Source of the DNA: Acidipropionibacterium sp. | GTDB lineage: Bacteria; Actinomycetota; Actinomycetes; Propionibacteriales; Propionibacteriaceae | Length of the DNA: 64,000 nt | Assembly: GCA_022647765.1 (NCBI GenBank) | Contig: JALCLH010000003.1 | Coordinates: 62,001-126,000, forward strand | Reading direction: 5' to 3' | Shown here: positions 47,638 to 56,981 of the stretch, piece by piece | Position numbering within the stretch: position 1 is the first letter of the stretch | How the letters are laid out: each line of letters starts with the position of its first letter | The notes under the pieces: generated by a model | Seen by the model: the letters and a program-made list of their open reading frames with translations, nothing else | Databases searched by the model: none | Told to the model about the DNA's origin: nothing | Position numbers and translations under genes: made by a program

Positions 47638-50208
47638 TCAGAGCTTCTCCAGCGGGGCGAACTTCAGCGCCAGCCGCTTGGTGCCCACCGACCCGAAGTC
47701 GACGTCGGCGGTGGCATTTCCGCCCGACCCCTTGGTCGCCAGCACGGTGCCCAGCCCGAACTGATTGTGCAGCACCTTGTCGCCGGGCTGCACGGAGATG
47801 ACCTGCTTCTCCGGGCGCGACTCGCTTGATGCCCGTGACGGAGCCCCGCCCCGACCCGAAGATCGGGCCGTCGTCGTCCAGGGTCGAACGGGCCGCCCGG
47901 CTGCGGGAGTCCGCCGAGGAGGCCCAGCCCGCCGAGGCGTCCGCCAGCCGCTCCCAGTGCACCAGCTCCTCGGGAATCTCGTCGATGAACCGGCTGGCCG
48001 GGTTGTACTGGGGCTGGCCCCAGGTGGTCCGGACCACCGCCCGCGAGAGCATCAGCCGCTTGCGGGCCCGGGTGAGCCCGACATAGGCCAGCCGGCGCTC
48101 CTCGGCCAGCTCCTTGGGGTCGGCCAGCGAGCGGGCGTGCGGGAAGACGCCGTCCTCGAAGCCGGTGACGAAGACGGTGTCGAACTCCAGGCCCTTGGCG
48201 GTGTGCAGGGTCATCAGGGTGATCACCCCGTCGCCCTCCTCGGGCAGCGCGTCGGAGTCGGCGACCAGGGCGATCTGCTCCAGGAAGGCCGGCAGGGAGT
48301 CGTCGGCGTCCAGCGTCTGGGAGTCGTCGGGGTCGGCGTCGTCCTGGTCGGATTCTGCCTGGCCGGGCTCGAGGTCGATGGTGTGGACCCTGGCGACGAA
48401 CTCCTGGGCGACCGACAGCAGTTCGACCAGGTTCTCCAGCCGGGTCTCGTCCTGGGGGTCCTTGGAGTTCTCCAGCTCGGCCACATAGCCGGACTTCTTG
48501 AGGATCGAGTCGAGGATCTCGTCGGCGCGCCGGCCCTCGGCCACCATCGCCCGGTGGGTCTCCATCAGCTCGGCGAAGGAGGCGATCTGGTGGGCCGAGC
48601 GGGTGGCCAGCGAGGTCACCTCCCCGGCCCTGGAGATGGCCTCGGAGAAGGGGATTCGCCGGGCGGTGGCGAAGACCTCCAGGCTCGCCTCGGCCCGGGC
48701 TCCGATTCCCCGCTTGGGGACGTTGAGGATCCGCCGGACCGAGACGTCGTCGGCCGGATTGGCGATCGCCCGCAGGTAGGCGACGGCGTCGCGCACCTCC
48801 CGGCGCTCGTAGAACCGCACCCCGCCGACCACCCGGTAGGGCAGTCCGGTGCGGATGAAGACGTCCTCGAAGGGCCGGGACTGGGCGTTGGTCCGGTAGA
48901 AGACGGCGACCTCGCCGTACCTGGTCCTGCCGGCGTCGACCAGCTCGTCGATCTTCCGGCCCACCCAGGCGGCCTCGTCGTGCTCGGTGTCGGCGACATA
49001 GCCGACGATCTTCTCGCCGTCCCCGGCGTCGGTCCACAGGTTCTTCGCCGGGCGGTCCGGGTTGACCTTGATGAGGCTGTTGGCGGCGCTGAGGATGGTC
49101 TGGGTGGAGCGGTAGTTCTGCTCCAGCAGGATGGTGCGGGCCCCGGGGAAGTCCTTGTCGAAGTCGAGGATGTTGCGGATGGTGGCGCCGCGGAAGGCGT
49201 AGATCGACTGGTCGGAGTCGCCGACCACCATCAACTCCGGGGGATCCACGGTGCGCGCCGGGTCCTGCGATGCCGGGGCGCCGGCGTCCTCTTGTCCACC
49301 CTGCTTTCTTTCCGCCCTCTTCCGTTGCCACTCACAGGGCTCGGATGAACTGGTACTGGGCGGTGTTGGTGTCCTGGTACTCGTCGACCAGGACGTGGCG
49401 GAACCGTCGCCGGTACTGCTCGCGCACCTCGGGGAAGCGCCTCAGCAGGGTGACCGCGGACATGATGAGGTCGTCGAAGTCCAGGGCGTTGGCGGCGCGC
49501 AGGCGTCGCTGGTACTCCGCGTAGAGGCTGGCGAAGATCCGGTCATTGCCGCTGTCGGCGGCGTCGGCGGCCGCTCCGGGGATCGATCAGCTCGTTCTTC
49601 TGGTCGGAGATCCAGTTCATCACCGTCCGCGGCTGGAACTTCTTCGGATCCAGGTTCGCGTCGCGGGTCACCAGGGTGATGAGGCGCTTGGAGTCGGTGT
49701 CGTCGTAGATCGAGAAGTTGCGCGACATCTCCAGCCGGTCGATGTCGGAGCGCAGCATCCGCACCGCGGCCGAGTGGAAGGTCGAGACCCACATCGGCCT
49801 CGCCCGGCGTCCGACCAGCTCCACCACCCGGGCCTTCATCTCGGCGGCGGCCTTGTTGGTGAAGGTGATGGCCAGGATGGATCCGGGGTGGACGCCGCGC
49901 ACCTGGACCAGGTGGGCGATCCGCCGGGTGAGCACCCGGGTCTTGCCCGATCCGGCCCCGGCCACCACCAGCACCGGGGAGCCGGCATGCAGCACCGCCT
50001 CGCGCTGAGGGGGGTTGAGACCGGCCAGCAGCTCCTCCTCGGTGGCCGGGCGGGAGGCCGCCCGCTCTCCCGGAGAGGCCGGCAGCGGCGCAGGCGGTGC
50101 GGCATTCGTCGCCGGCAGGGCGCCGGGGATGGACCGGGCCCCCCTGCGGCCCGGGGGCCGGGGGCTGCGAGGGGGCGAAGAAGGAGAACAGATCCGGGGT
50201 GGCGTCAC
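47638..50208 (-). CDS. pcrA: ATP-dependent DNA helicase PcrA/UvrD (three frameshifts)
   Basis: A superfamily 1 3'-5' helicase for repair and replication, about 855 residues after correction. Motifs: GLNPPQREAVLH, Walker A VAGAGSGKTRVLTRR, VSTFHSAAVRML, VDEYQDTN, VVGDSDQSIYAFRGA, LMTLHTAKGLEFDTVFVTG and YVGLTRARKRLML. The tail ends in a small Tudor-like domain (GDKVLHNQFGLGTVLA). Three +1 frameshifts break it: about 49583 (CCCCGG), 49337 (GCCCTGTGAG) and 47822 (an extra A on the coding strand, CGAGTCGC). Sequence on both sides of each is clear PcrA. The N-terminal 45 residues are Pro-rich and poorly conserved, so the exact start is uncertain. Confidence 0.93.
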
Positions 50209-50241
50209 TCATGGCGGGGACAAGCCTACGGCCAGCGGGCC

Positions 50242-50320
50242 GGGTGGAGATCACTCCCGCCTCGCCGTCCCGAGGTCCTGGCCGGGCCGGATGACGGCGA
50301 GGCGGGAGTGAAATCCACCC
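50242..50320. repeat. Dispersed palindromic element, subfamily C
   Basis: Two 28-nt arms (50242-50269 and 50293-50320) pair at 26 of 28 positions around a 23-nt loop. The right arm is repeated exactly, in inverse orientation, at 34084-34110. The core TCACTCCCG is shared with subfamily A and TCACTC with subfamily B. It lies in the divergent pcrA/met leader spacer. Confidence 0.85.
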
Positions 50321-50364
50321 TGGGAAGAGAGTCGCGCGGGCCAAAAGTATGAGACGCCGTGTCA

Positions 50365-50370
50365 TATAAT
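50365..50370 (+). promoter_or_regulatory. -10 hexamer of the metQNI transcript
   Basis: A perfect TATAAT, exceptional in this GC-rich DNA, lies 110 bp before the leader peptide ATG. No convincing -35 hexamer is seen at the right distance (CAAAAG at 50342), so an activator or extended -10 may help. Confidence 0.5.
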
Positions 50371-50478
50371 GAGAATCCTTGACGTTCGGTGGCATCTCTG
50401 ACACCATCGGGAATCCCGCGACGCGAGAAGGCGCCGCACCAGGTGCCCTCGCGGCACATGACCAGCAGGAGACATGAC

Positions 50479-50580
50479 ATGGCGACCGCCACCACCCATC
50501 TCGTTCGCGCCAACCGGCGTGCGGCGATGATGATGTGCGGCGGGTCGGTCGACTGTTGCCGAATGTGCGGCGCCTGCTGA
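50479..50580 (+). CDS. Cys/Met-rich leader peptide upstream of metQ
   Basis: A 33-residue open frame with an AGGAG ribosome site 7 bp before its ATG. It opens MATATTHLVRANRR and ends AAMMMCGGSVDCCRMCGAC, so its last 17 residues hold four Met and five Cys. Small peptides loaded with the regulated amino acid before biosynthesis or uptake genes are the hallmark of translational attenuation; Cys-rich leader peptides are known in actinobacteria. Here the regulated genes would be the methionine importer metQNI. The 250 nt that follow could hold the switching structures. Coding status is inferred from the ribosome site, position and composition. Confidence 0.65.
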   Translation: MATATTHLVRANRRAAMMMCGGSVDCCRMCGAC

Positions 50581-50830
50581 CTCGCTGATCCCGAGCCCCC
50601 CGCAGCACCTCCATCGATGGGGTGTGCCTGCAACCACCGCCCACGGCTCGGCCGGCATCTGTGTCGACCCGGCTGCCGGCACCACCCGCGGTGGCGCGAT
50701 CGACAGCCGCATCAAGGCTGAGTGTTCCGGTCGATCGGCTGGTCGATCGGCTGATCGCATCCCATTTCGGCAATCCCATTTCGTCGGGGGATCCACCACG
50801 GCCCCCGGTTTCATATCAGGAGAATCACAC
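50581..50830 (+). promoter_or_regulatory. Untranslated leader between the Cys/Met peptide and metQ
   Basis: This 250-nt stretch has no convincing gene. It contains short direct repeats that could form alternative pairings: GGTCGATCGGCTG repeated with small changes at 50730-50757, and CATCCCATTTCG / CAATCCCATTTCG at 50759-50786. The metQ ribosome site AGGAG is at 50818-50822. A role in attenuation is inferred from its position after the leader peptide. Confidence 0.45.
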
Positions 50831-51830
50831 ATGAGCAGCACCCCGAATCCCGGCGCGTCCGACAACGAGGAGCCCCAGGCCCTTCCGGAGAAGCCCGGCG
50901 GCGGAAGCCACAAGGGCCTCATCATCACCGCGGTCATCGTCGTGATCGCCATCATCGCCGGGCTCATCGTCTGGGCCACCCAGCAGAACTCCGGCTCCGA
51001 CAACGGCGGCTCCGCCGCCTCCGGCGCCGCGGCCAGCACCACGGTCCGGATCGGCACCACCGAGGCCGGCGCGAAGTTCTGGCCGATCTTCATCAAGAAG
51101 GCCGCCGACCAGGGCATCACCATCAAGAAGGTCGATTTCAGCGACTACAACCAGCCCAATCGGGCGCTCTCCCAGGGCCAGATCGACCTCAACTACTTCC
51201 AGCACATCTTCTTCCTGGCCAATTACAACGTCGAGAACAAGGACAATCTGATCCCGCTGGCCTCGACCTACATCGTCCCGCTGGCGATCTACTCGAAGAA
51301 GCACACCAAGATCAGCGAGATCCCGGCCAGGCGGCAAGGTCGCCATCCCCAATGACGACACCAACCAGGGCCGCGCCCTGCTGCTGCTCCAGAAGGCCGG
51401 CCTGCTGACCCTCAAGGACGGCGGCTCGCCGCTGTCCACCCCGGCCGACATCGTCGCCGCGAAGTCGAAGGTCACCGTCACCGCGGTCGACGCCTCCCAG
51501 ACCGTCACCGCCCTGCCGAGCGTCGACGCCTCCGTCATCAACAACGGATTCGCCGTGGACGCCAAGATCGACGCCAAGTCGGCCCTCTTCCAGGACGACC
51601 CCGACAGCCCGGACGCCGAGCCGTACATCAACATCTTCGCGGCCCGTGCCAAGGACAAGGACAACGCCACCCTGATCAAGGTCGCCAAGATCTGGCACGA
51701 CCCCGAGGTGACCAAGTCCGTCGTCGACGAGTCCGACAGCACCGCGAAGATCGTCACCGGCAAGTCCCAGGCCGACCTCCAGGCCGCCCTCGACAAGCTG
51801 CAGTCCGAGCTCCAGCAGCAGCACAAGTAA
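50831..51830 (+). CDS. metQ: Methionine-type ABC importer substrate-binding protein MetQ (one frameshift)
   Basis: About 332 residues after correction, of the NlpA/MetQ family that binds methionine outside the membrane. STTVRIGTTEAGAKFWPIF opens the binding fold and LNYFQHIFFLANYN and YIVPLAIYSKKH follow. Unlike most MetQ proteins it has no lipobox; instead a single membrane helix (about residues 29-49, GLIITAVIVVIAIIAGLIVW) would anchor it. The frame shifts +1 at 51329 (GGCCAGGCGGC); removing the A joins EIPAGGKVAIPNDDTNQG. It is followed by a hairpin and then metN. Confidence 0.9.
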
Positions 51831-51858
51831 TACAAGCCAGTACGCCCAAAGCCCTGGC

Positions 51859-51895
51859 CGCTCCGGGGGACGCCGATCGGCGTCCCCCCGGAGCG
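51859..51895 (+). terminator. Hairpin between metQ and metN
   Basis: A roughly 16-bp GC-rich stem with one bulge (51859-51876 with 51878-51895 region, GACGCC/GGCGTC at its top) lies 30 bp after metQ and just before the metN ribosome site. It may be an intra-operon attenuator that favours the binding protein over the transporter. Confidence 0.6.
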
Positions 51896-51921
51896 GGCCC
51901 GACCAGCACAGGAGGACCCGC

Positions 51922-52977
51922 ATGGGTGACCCGATCATCCAGCTCGACCACGTCTTCAAGACCTTCCAGACCCGTTCCGGGCCGGTGCACGCCCTCGACG
52001 ACGTGAGCCTGGACTTCGAGCGCGGGGACATCTCGGCGGTGATCGGGCAGTCCGGGGCCGGCAAGTCCACCCTGGTGCGGCTCATCAACGGCCTGGAGCA
52101 GCCCACCTCCGGCACCGTGGCGGTGCTGGGCACCGACATCTCCCGATTCACCGAGCGGTCCCTGCGCCCGCTGCGCGCCGACATCGGGATGATCTTCCAG
52201 CAGTTCAACCTGTTCAACTCGCGCACCGTCTACGACAACATCGCCTACCCGCTGAAACTGGCCCGCTGGTCCAAGGCCGACGAGCGCGCCCGGGTCACCG
52301 AGCTGCTGTCCTTCGTCGGCCTCACCGAGCGGGCCTGGACCCACCCCGACCAGCTCTCCGGCGGTCAGAAGCAGCGGGTCGGGATCGCCCGCGCGCTGGC
52401 CACCCGGCCGACCATCCTGCTGGCCGACGAGTCCACCTCGGCGCTGGACCCCGAGACCACCTCCGACGTGCTGGGCCTGCTGCAACGGATCAACGCCGAG
52501 CTCGGCGTCACCGTCATCGTCATCACCCACGAGATGGAGGTGGTGCGCTCCATCGCCGACAAGGTCAGCGTCCTGGAGCACGGCACACTCATCGAGACCG
52601 GCCCGACCCGCGAGATCTTCGCCCATCCCGGGTCCGGGACGACGCGGCGATTCCTGTCCACCATCATCGGCCAGCACCCCGGCCCGAGGAGCTGGCCCGG
52701 CTGCGCTCCGAGAATCCGGACGCCACCCTGGTCGACGTGCCCAGCGTCGACTCCGCCGTCTTCGGGATGGCCCTGGCCGAGCTGGGCCGCGAGCAGCGGG
52801 TCGCCTTCCGGATCGTCCACGGCGGCGTCATCGAGGTCCGCGGCGGGGCCCTCGGGCAACTACACCGTGGCACTCACCGGAGAGCCCGACGACGTCGCGG
52901 ACGCCGCCCGGCGTCTCGCCGCCGTCGCCGGGGATTCCAACGCCGAGAACTCCAATACAGAAAGGGAGGACGCCTGA
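51922..52977 (+). CDS. metN: Methionine ABC importer ATPase MetN (two compensating frameshifts)
   Basis: A 351-residue ATPase. Walker A GQSGAGKSTLVRL, Q-loop FQQFNLFNSRTV, signature LSGGQKQRVGIARAL and Walker B ILLADESTSALD are present. The C-terminal NIL/ACT-type domain that senses methionine follows (about 265-350; LVDVPSVDSAVFGMALAELG in the corrected frame). The frame is lost at about 52683 (-1, in CCGGCCCGAGG) and restored at about 52856 (+1, in CTCGGGCAAC). A stretch of about 58 residues is therefore wrong in the uncorrected reading although the gene ends in frame. It overlaps metI (TGATG). Confidence 0.93.
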   Translation: MGDPIIQLDHVFKTFQTRSGPVHALDDVSLDFERGDISAVIGQSGAGKSTLVRLINGLEQPTSGTVAVLGTDISRFTERSLRPLRADIGMIFQQFNLFNSRTVYDNIAYPLKLARWSKADERARVTELLSFVGLTERAWTHPDQLSGGQKQRVGIARALATRPTILLADESTSALDPETTSDVLGLLQRINAELGVTVIVITHEMEVVRSIADKVSVLEHGTLIETGPTREIFAHPGSGTTRRFLSTIIGQHPGPRSWPGCAPRIRTPPWSTCPASTPPSSGWPWPSWAASSGSPSGSSTAASSRSAAGPSGNYTVALTGEPDDVADAARRLAAVAGDSNAENSNTEREDA

Positions 52978-53633
52978 TGGACTGGGAGACGCTCAAACCG
53001 GTCTACCTGGACGCGATCTGGCAGACCCTCTTCATGTCGGCCGTCACCCTCGTGGTGGGCGGCATCCTCGGCCTGGTGCTCGGCATCATCCTGTTCGCGA
53101 CCCGCGGCGGGGGACTGCTGGCCAACCGGCCGCTGAACCTGGTGCTCAACGTCATCGTCAACATCGTCCGGCCGATCCCGTTCATCATCTTCATGACGGC
53201 GATCGGGCCGCTCACCCTGAAGGTCGTCGGCACCACCATCGGCGTCGCCGCGGCCACCTTCCCGCTGTGCATCGCGGCCACCTTCGCGATGTCGAGGATC
53301 GTCGAGCAGAACCTCGTCACCGTCGACCCCGGCGTCATCGAGGCGGCCCGCGCGATGGGCGCCGGACCGTGGCGGATCCTGTTCGACGTGGTCGCCCGCG
53401 AGGCCCTGGGGCCGCTGGTCCTCGGCTACACCTATGTGCTCATCGCGATCGTCGACATGACCGCGATCGCCGGCGCCATCGGCGGCGGCGGACTCGGCCA
53501 GTTCGCCATCCAGTACGGCTACCAGAGGTTCAACTGGACGGTGACCCTGATCGCGGTGGTCACCATCATCATCATCGTCCAGGCGGCCCAGTTCGCCGGC
53601 AATGCGCTGGCCCGCAAGGCGATGAGGAGGTGA
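52977..53633 (+). CDS. metI: Methionine ABC importer permease MetI
   Basis: A 218-residue membrane protein with five or six helices. The permease EAA loop is seen in EAARAMGAGPWRILFDVVARE, and AIAGAIGGGGLGQFAIQYGYQRF near the C-terminus is a MetI signature. It completes the metQNI importer. The stop of metN and the ATG share bases, so translation is coupled. Confidence 0.95.
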   Translation: MDWETLKPVYLDAIWQTLFMSAVTLVVGGILGLVLGIILFATRGGGLLANRPLNLVLNVIVNIVRPIPFIIFMTAIGPLTLKVVGTTIGVAAATFPLCIAATFAMSRIVEQNLVTVDPGVIEAARAMGAGPWRILFDVVAREALGPLVLGYTYVLIAIVDMTAIAGAIGGGGLGQFAIQYGYQRFNWTVTLIAVVTIIIIVQAAQFAGNALARKAMRR

Positions 53634-53669
53634 CGGCCGGGCCGCAGGGCTACCGATAGGCTGGGGCCC

Positions 53670-54959
53670 ATGGCCAAGTCAGTGCGACAGTCCTCAGGGC
53701 GTCAGTCTCCGGGGCGCCGGCCGGGACGTCTGCGCAGGACTGCGAACTGGATCGGCGGGGGACTGCTGGCCGCACAGCTGGCCGCCGCCGGGCAGCTGAT
53801 CCTCTTCAACGGCCTCAAGCGACGGTCGAGACGGCCCTATCGCTTCCCGACCGCCCCGGTGGAGCCGGTCGCCACCGGCCACGACGAGGTGAGCGTCTTC
53901 ACCTTCGGACGGGACCTGTACCCGCAGATGCTGGCCGACATCGCCTCGGCCACCAGCACGGTCTACTTCGAGACCTTCATCTGGAAGTCCGACGAGATCG
54001 GACGGCAGTTCCGCGCCGCCCTGGTCGACGCCGCCGCCCGCGGGGTCGAGGTCTACGCGATCTGGGACGAGCTGGCCAACCTGGTGGTCGATCCCCGCTT
54101 CTTCCACAAGCTGGACGGGGTCCACGTGCGTCCCCACCCGCTCATCACCCCGGGCCTGCCGAGCCTGCGCAATCTCGGCCGCGACCACCGCAAGCTGCTC
54201 ATCGTCGACTCGAAGATCGGATACATCGGCGGCTACAACATCGGCTCCACCTACGCCGACCGATGGCGCGACACCCACGCCCGGCTGGTCGGCCCCAGCG
54301 TCGCGGACCTGGAGAACGCCTTCGTCGACAAGTGGAATATGCGCCCCTACGCCTCCCTGCCGCACCGGCGGGACGGGAGGCGGTTGATCGCCCCGGCGTC
54401 GCGCCGATGGGACAGCACCATCGAGGTCCGGCGCAATGTCCCGCGAAGGGCCATGTTCCCGATTCGCAGCATGTACCTGGAGTCCATCGACCGCGCCTCG
54501 AAGCGGATCTGGATGACCCAGGCCTACTTCATTCCCGACGACGACATGATGTCCGCGCTGAGCGCCGCCAGCGCCCGAGGGGTCGACGTCCGGATCATCA
54601 TTCCCGCCGAGTCGAATCACGTCGTCGCCGACTGGCTCAGCCGCGGGTACTACGAGCGGCTGCTCGGCGCCGGGGTCCACCTGCTGCTCTACCAGGGCGC
54701 GATGGTGCACGCCAAGACCTGCACCATCGACGGCGCCTGGTCGACGATCGGGACCGCGAATATCGACCGGATGTCGATGAGCGGCAACTATGAGATCAAC
54801 ATCTCGATGGTCGGCGAGGATGTGGCGTCCGTGATGGAGCAGATCTTCGAGATCGACTCCCGCAACTGCATCGAGGTGGATCTGGACAGGTGGCGTCAGC
54901 GCTCGATCATCGCGAAGTTCACCGAGAATCTGCTGGCCCCCTGGCGGCCGCTGTTCTGA
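53670..54959 (+). CDS. Cardiolipin synthase / phospholipase D family protein
   Basis: A 429-residue enzyme with two HxKxxxxD catalytic motifs: HRKLLIVDSKIGYIGGYN (about 175) and HAKTCTIDGAWSTIGTANID (about 345). An N-terminal membrane helix (GGGLLAAQLAAAGQLILF) anchors it. The two-motif layout and the DELANLVVDPRFF region fit bacterial cardiolipin synthases, which join two phosphatidylglycerols or use CDP-diacylglycerol. It starts 36 bp after metI but is not functionally linked. Confidence 0.9.
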   Translation: MAKSVRQSSGRQSPGRRPGRLRRTANWIGGGLLAAQLAAAGQLILFNGLKRRSRRPYRFPTAPVEPVATGHDEVSVFTFGRDLYPQMLADIASATSTVYFETFIWKSDEIGRQFRAALVDAAARGVEVYAIWDELANLVVDPRFFHKLDGVHVRPHPLITPGLPSLRNLGRDHRKLLIVDSKIGYIGGYNIGSTYADRWRDTHARLVGPSVADLENAFVDKWNMRPYASLPHRRDGRRLIAPASRRWDSTIEVRRNVPRRAMFPIRSMYLESIDRASKRIWMTQAYFIPDDDMMSALSAASARGVDVRIIIPAESNHVVADWLSRGYYERLLGAGVHLLLYQGAMVHAKTCTIDGAWSTIGTANIDRMSMSGNYEINISMVGEDVASVMEQIFEIDSRNCIEVDLDRWRQRSIIAKFTENLLAPWRPLF

Positions 54960-55019
54960 GGGAGGCCCCGGGTTCTGCCTGCTGGGTTCTGAGTTCTGCC
55001 TGCTTGAGCTTCCAGGTCC

Positions 55020-56807
55020 TCAGCGCGCCTGACTGGCCCGCTGGGCGTCCCGCACCGCCAGCTGGGACCAGGCGTCGTCGCTGAACCTGTAGCTGGAGGT
55101 GACATTGGCCAGCAGGTAGGTGGCAGACCTGCCGACGCTGCCGATCGCGACCTGGAAGATCACGTGCTGGCCCGAACCGGCGTCCTGAGTCACCAAGAAG
55201 GTGCGCCCGGAGATCGCGAGGCCGTTCTCCCCGACCCCGGTGAAGGTCTTGGGGCTGCTCACCTTGGCGGTGGTGAGGGTCTTGGAGCAGCGGGCGATAT
55301 TGTCGCCGATCTTCTTCGCGAAGGCCGCGGCGTCGGCGTCCTTGGAGAAGGTGAATCGCAGGGTGTCGACGCCGAATCCCTGCGGCGCCGAGGGATCCTT
55401 GTAGAGCAGGTAGGTGCGCTGCTCGCGGGCGGTCGGCCCGGAGACCGAGGCCAGGGTGACCCCCTCGCACTGGGTGCCCTTGCTCGAGAGGCCGGCTGGG
55501 GTGGCGGCCTGCCACTCGCCCTGGTCGGGGGTCAGCCGCGGCAGGTCGGAGGTGATCAACCAGCCCGGATCGGCCGGGCTCGGCGGCACGATCGCGGCGG
55601 TGGTCACCCTGGCCGGGCAGGTCCCGCCGGCCGATGTGCAGCTGCGTTCGGCGGCGGCCCCGAGGGCGCTGGCCGCCGGTGCGGCGTCGATCGGGGAATG
55701 ATTGTCGGCGGCGTCGACGGCCAGGATCTCGCGGCCGGTGCGGGCCAGCACGATGGTGTGGTACTGGGTGGTGGCGCCCTGAAAGGCCACCGTCAGGGAT
55801 ATCGCCTGGTCGGCCAGGCCCGTCACCGAGGAGGCCGAGACGATGAGGGCGGGCACCGAGTTGCAGGCCTCCAGGGAGGCCGACTCCGCGGTGAAGGCGG
55901 TCTTGGCGGTGGCCTCGTCGGGGTAGCTGTCCACCCGATTCACCGCCGAGGTGCCGGTTGTGGCATTCGAGGAGAGGGAGCGCTGCCAGGTGGCCACCGG
56001 GTTGGGATGGGCGGCGTCGCGCACGACGCAGGAAACGGTCTGGGGGGAGTCGTTGGGGACCTTGGACTCGGTCGAGTCCTCGCGCCAGGTGGCCTTGGGG
56101 GCGATCCGGCTCGCCTCCTCGGCGCTCATCAGCGAGTCCCGGGGCAGCGGCGTCACCGAGGGCTGCGCGGACGGGCTGGCCGAGGGCGAGGGCGCCCCGG
56201 CGATCGGCGCCTGGTGGTTCAGCCGGGAGACGGCGACCACCACGACGGCCACCAGAAGGACCGCGACCAGGCTCCAGAGCCACCAGCGGGGCGTCGTGGA
56301 GTGGTCGACCACGAGCTGATCGGAGTCCGGCTCGGCGCGGCGGTGGGCCGGACGGGAGTCGTCCTCCTCCTGCTGCACGGGCTCTGGCGCCGGGCGGGCG
56401 GAGGCTCGGTGGACCGGGGCGGGGGTCGCCGGGGTGCCCGGGCGGCCCTGCGGAGTGCGGGAGCGATCGGGACGCCGGCTGCCGCGCCGGCGTCCGGCGG
56501 TGTCACCGGTGGGACGCCGGAAGGCGGCGTCCGGGTCGTCGGCGGCAGCTGCTCCGTTGCCCCGACCGGCATTGTTCTGACCGGCACTGCCATGGCCGGT
56601 ATCGCCCTGACCGGCGTCGTCATCGTCGGGAAGGAGAAGCGCGCGCCGGGGAGCGGCGGCCCGGGCCGGCTGCTTTGCCTGATGTCGCGCCGGGGAGGGG
56701 GAGGCCTGTGCGGGGGAGGGGGAGGCCTGCGCGGTGTCGACCGCCTCGTCCGGGGCCGAGCTGTCGGGCATCCCGCGCCGTGGCCGGCAGGTGGGTTCCT
56801 CGCTCAC
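55020..56807 (-). CDS. PknH-like sensor-domain membrane protein
   Basis: About 595 residues. A 170-residue Pro/Ala/Arg-rich disordered cytoplasmic region precedes one membrane helix (about 175-195, WWLWSLVAVLLVAVVVVAV). The outside part holds two consecutive PknH-C-like domains (about 220-370 and 395-590). Paired Cys residues occur in each (TVSCVVRD with SLEACNSV; GTQCEGV with IARCSKTL), and a NHSPID-like block lies between. Mycobacterial PknH has such a domain fused to a kinase; no kinase is present here, so it may be a stand-alone receptor. GTG at 56807 has a GGAGG ribosome site. No symbol is assigned. Confidence 0.72.
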   Translation of the reverse strand: MSEEPTCRPRRGMPDSSAPDEAVDTAQASPSPAQASPSPARHQAKQPARAAAPRRALLLPDDDDAGQGDTGHGSAGQNNAGRGNGAAAADDPDAAFRRPTGDTAGRRRGSRRPDRSRTPQGRPGTPATPAPVHRASARPAPEPVQQEEDDSRPAHRRAEPDSDQLVVDHSTTPRWWLWSLVAVLLVAVVVVAVSRLNHQAPIAGAPSPSASPSAQPSVTPLPRDSLMSAEEASRIAPKATWREDSTESKVPNDSPQTVSCVVRDAAHPNPVATWQRSLSSNATTGTSAVNRVDSYPDEATAKTAFTAESASLEACNSVPALIVSASSVTGLADQAISLTVAFQGATTQYHTIVLARTGREILAVDAADNHSPIDAAPAASALGAAAERSCTSAGGTCPARVTTAAIVPPSPADPGWLITSDLPRLTPDQGEWQAATPAGLSSKGTQCEGVTLASVSGPTAREQRTYLLYKDPSAPQGFGVDTLRFTFSKDADAAAFAKKIGDNIARCSKTLTTAKVSSPKTFTGVGENGLAISGRTFLVTQDAGSGQHVIFQVAIGSVGRSATYLLANVTSSYRFSDDAWSQLAVRDAQRASQAR

Positions 56808-56981
56808 TCGGGTGCCTCCAGGGATTGACAACGTGCAGAATCGACGACTTCATGGGCGACTCGTCGGTGTTGAGCCGCTGCTGCTCAGGCGAGTTTACCG
56901 TTGATCTGTAATGGTAGGGCGGAGGCTGAAGAGCCGCGGGTCCGAAAAGCCCGAGAAGCAGAAGGACGGAAGGGGGCGGCT

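Noticed and set aside
50352..50478. SAM riboswitch upstream of metQ
   Set aside because: I looked for SAM-I, SAM-II and SAM-IV core motifs and did not find them; the Cys/Met leader peptide is the better candidate. A covariance-model search would settle this.
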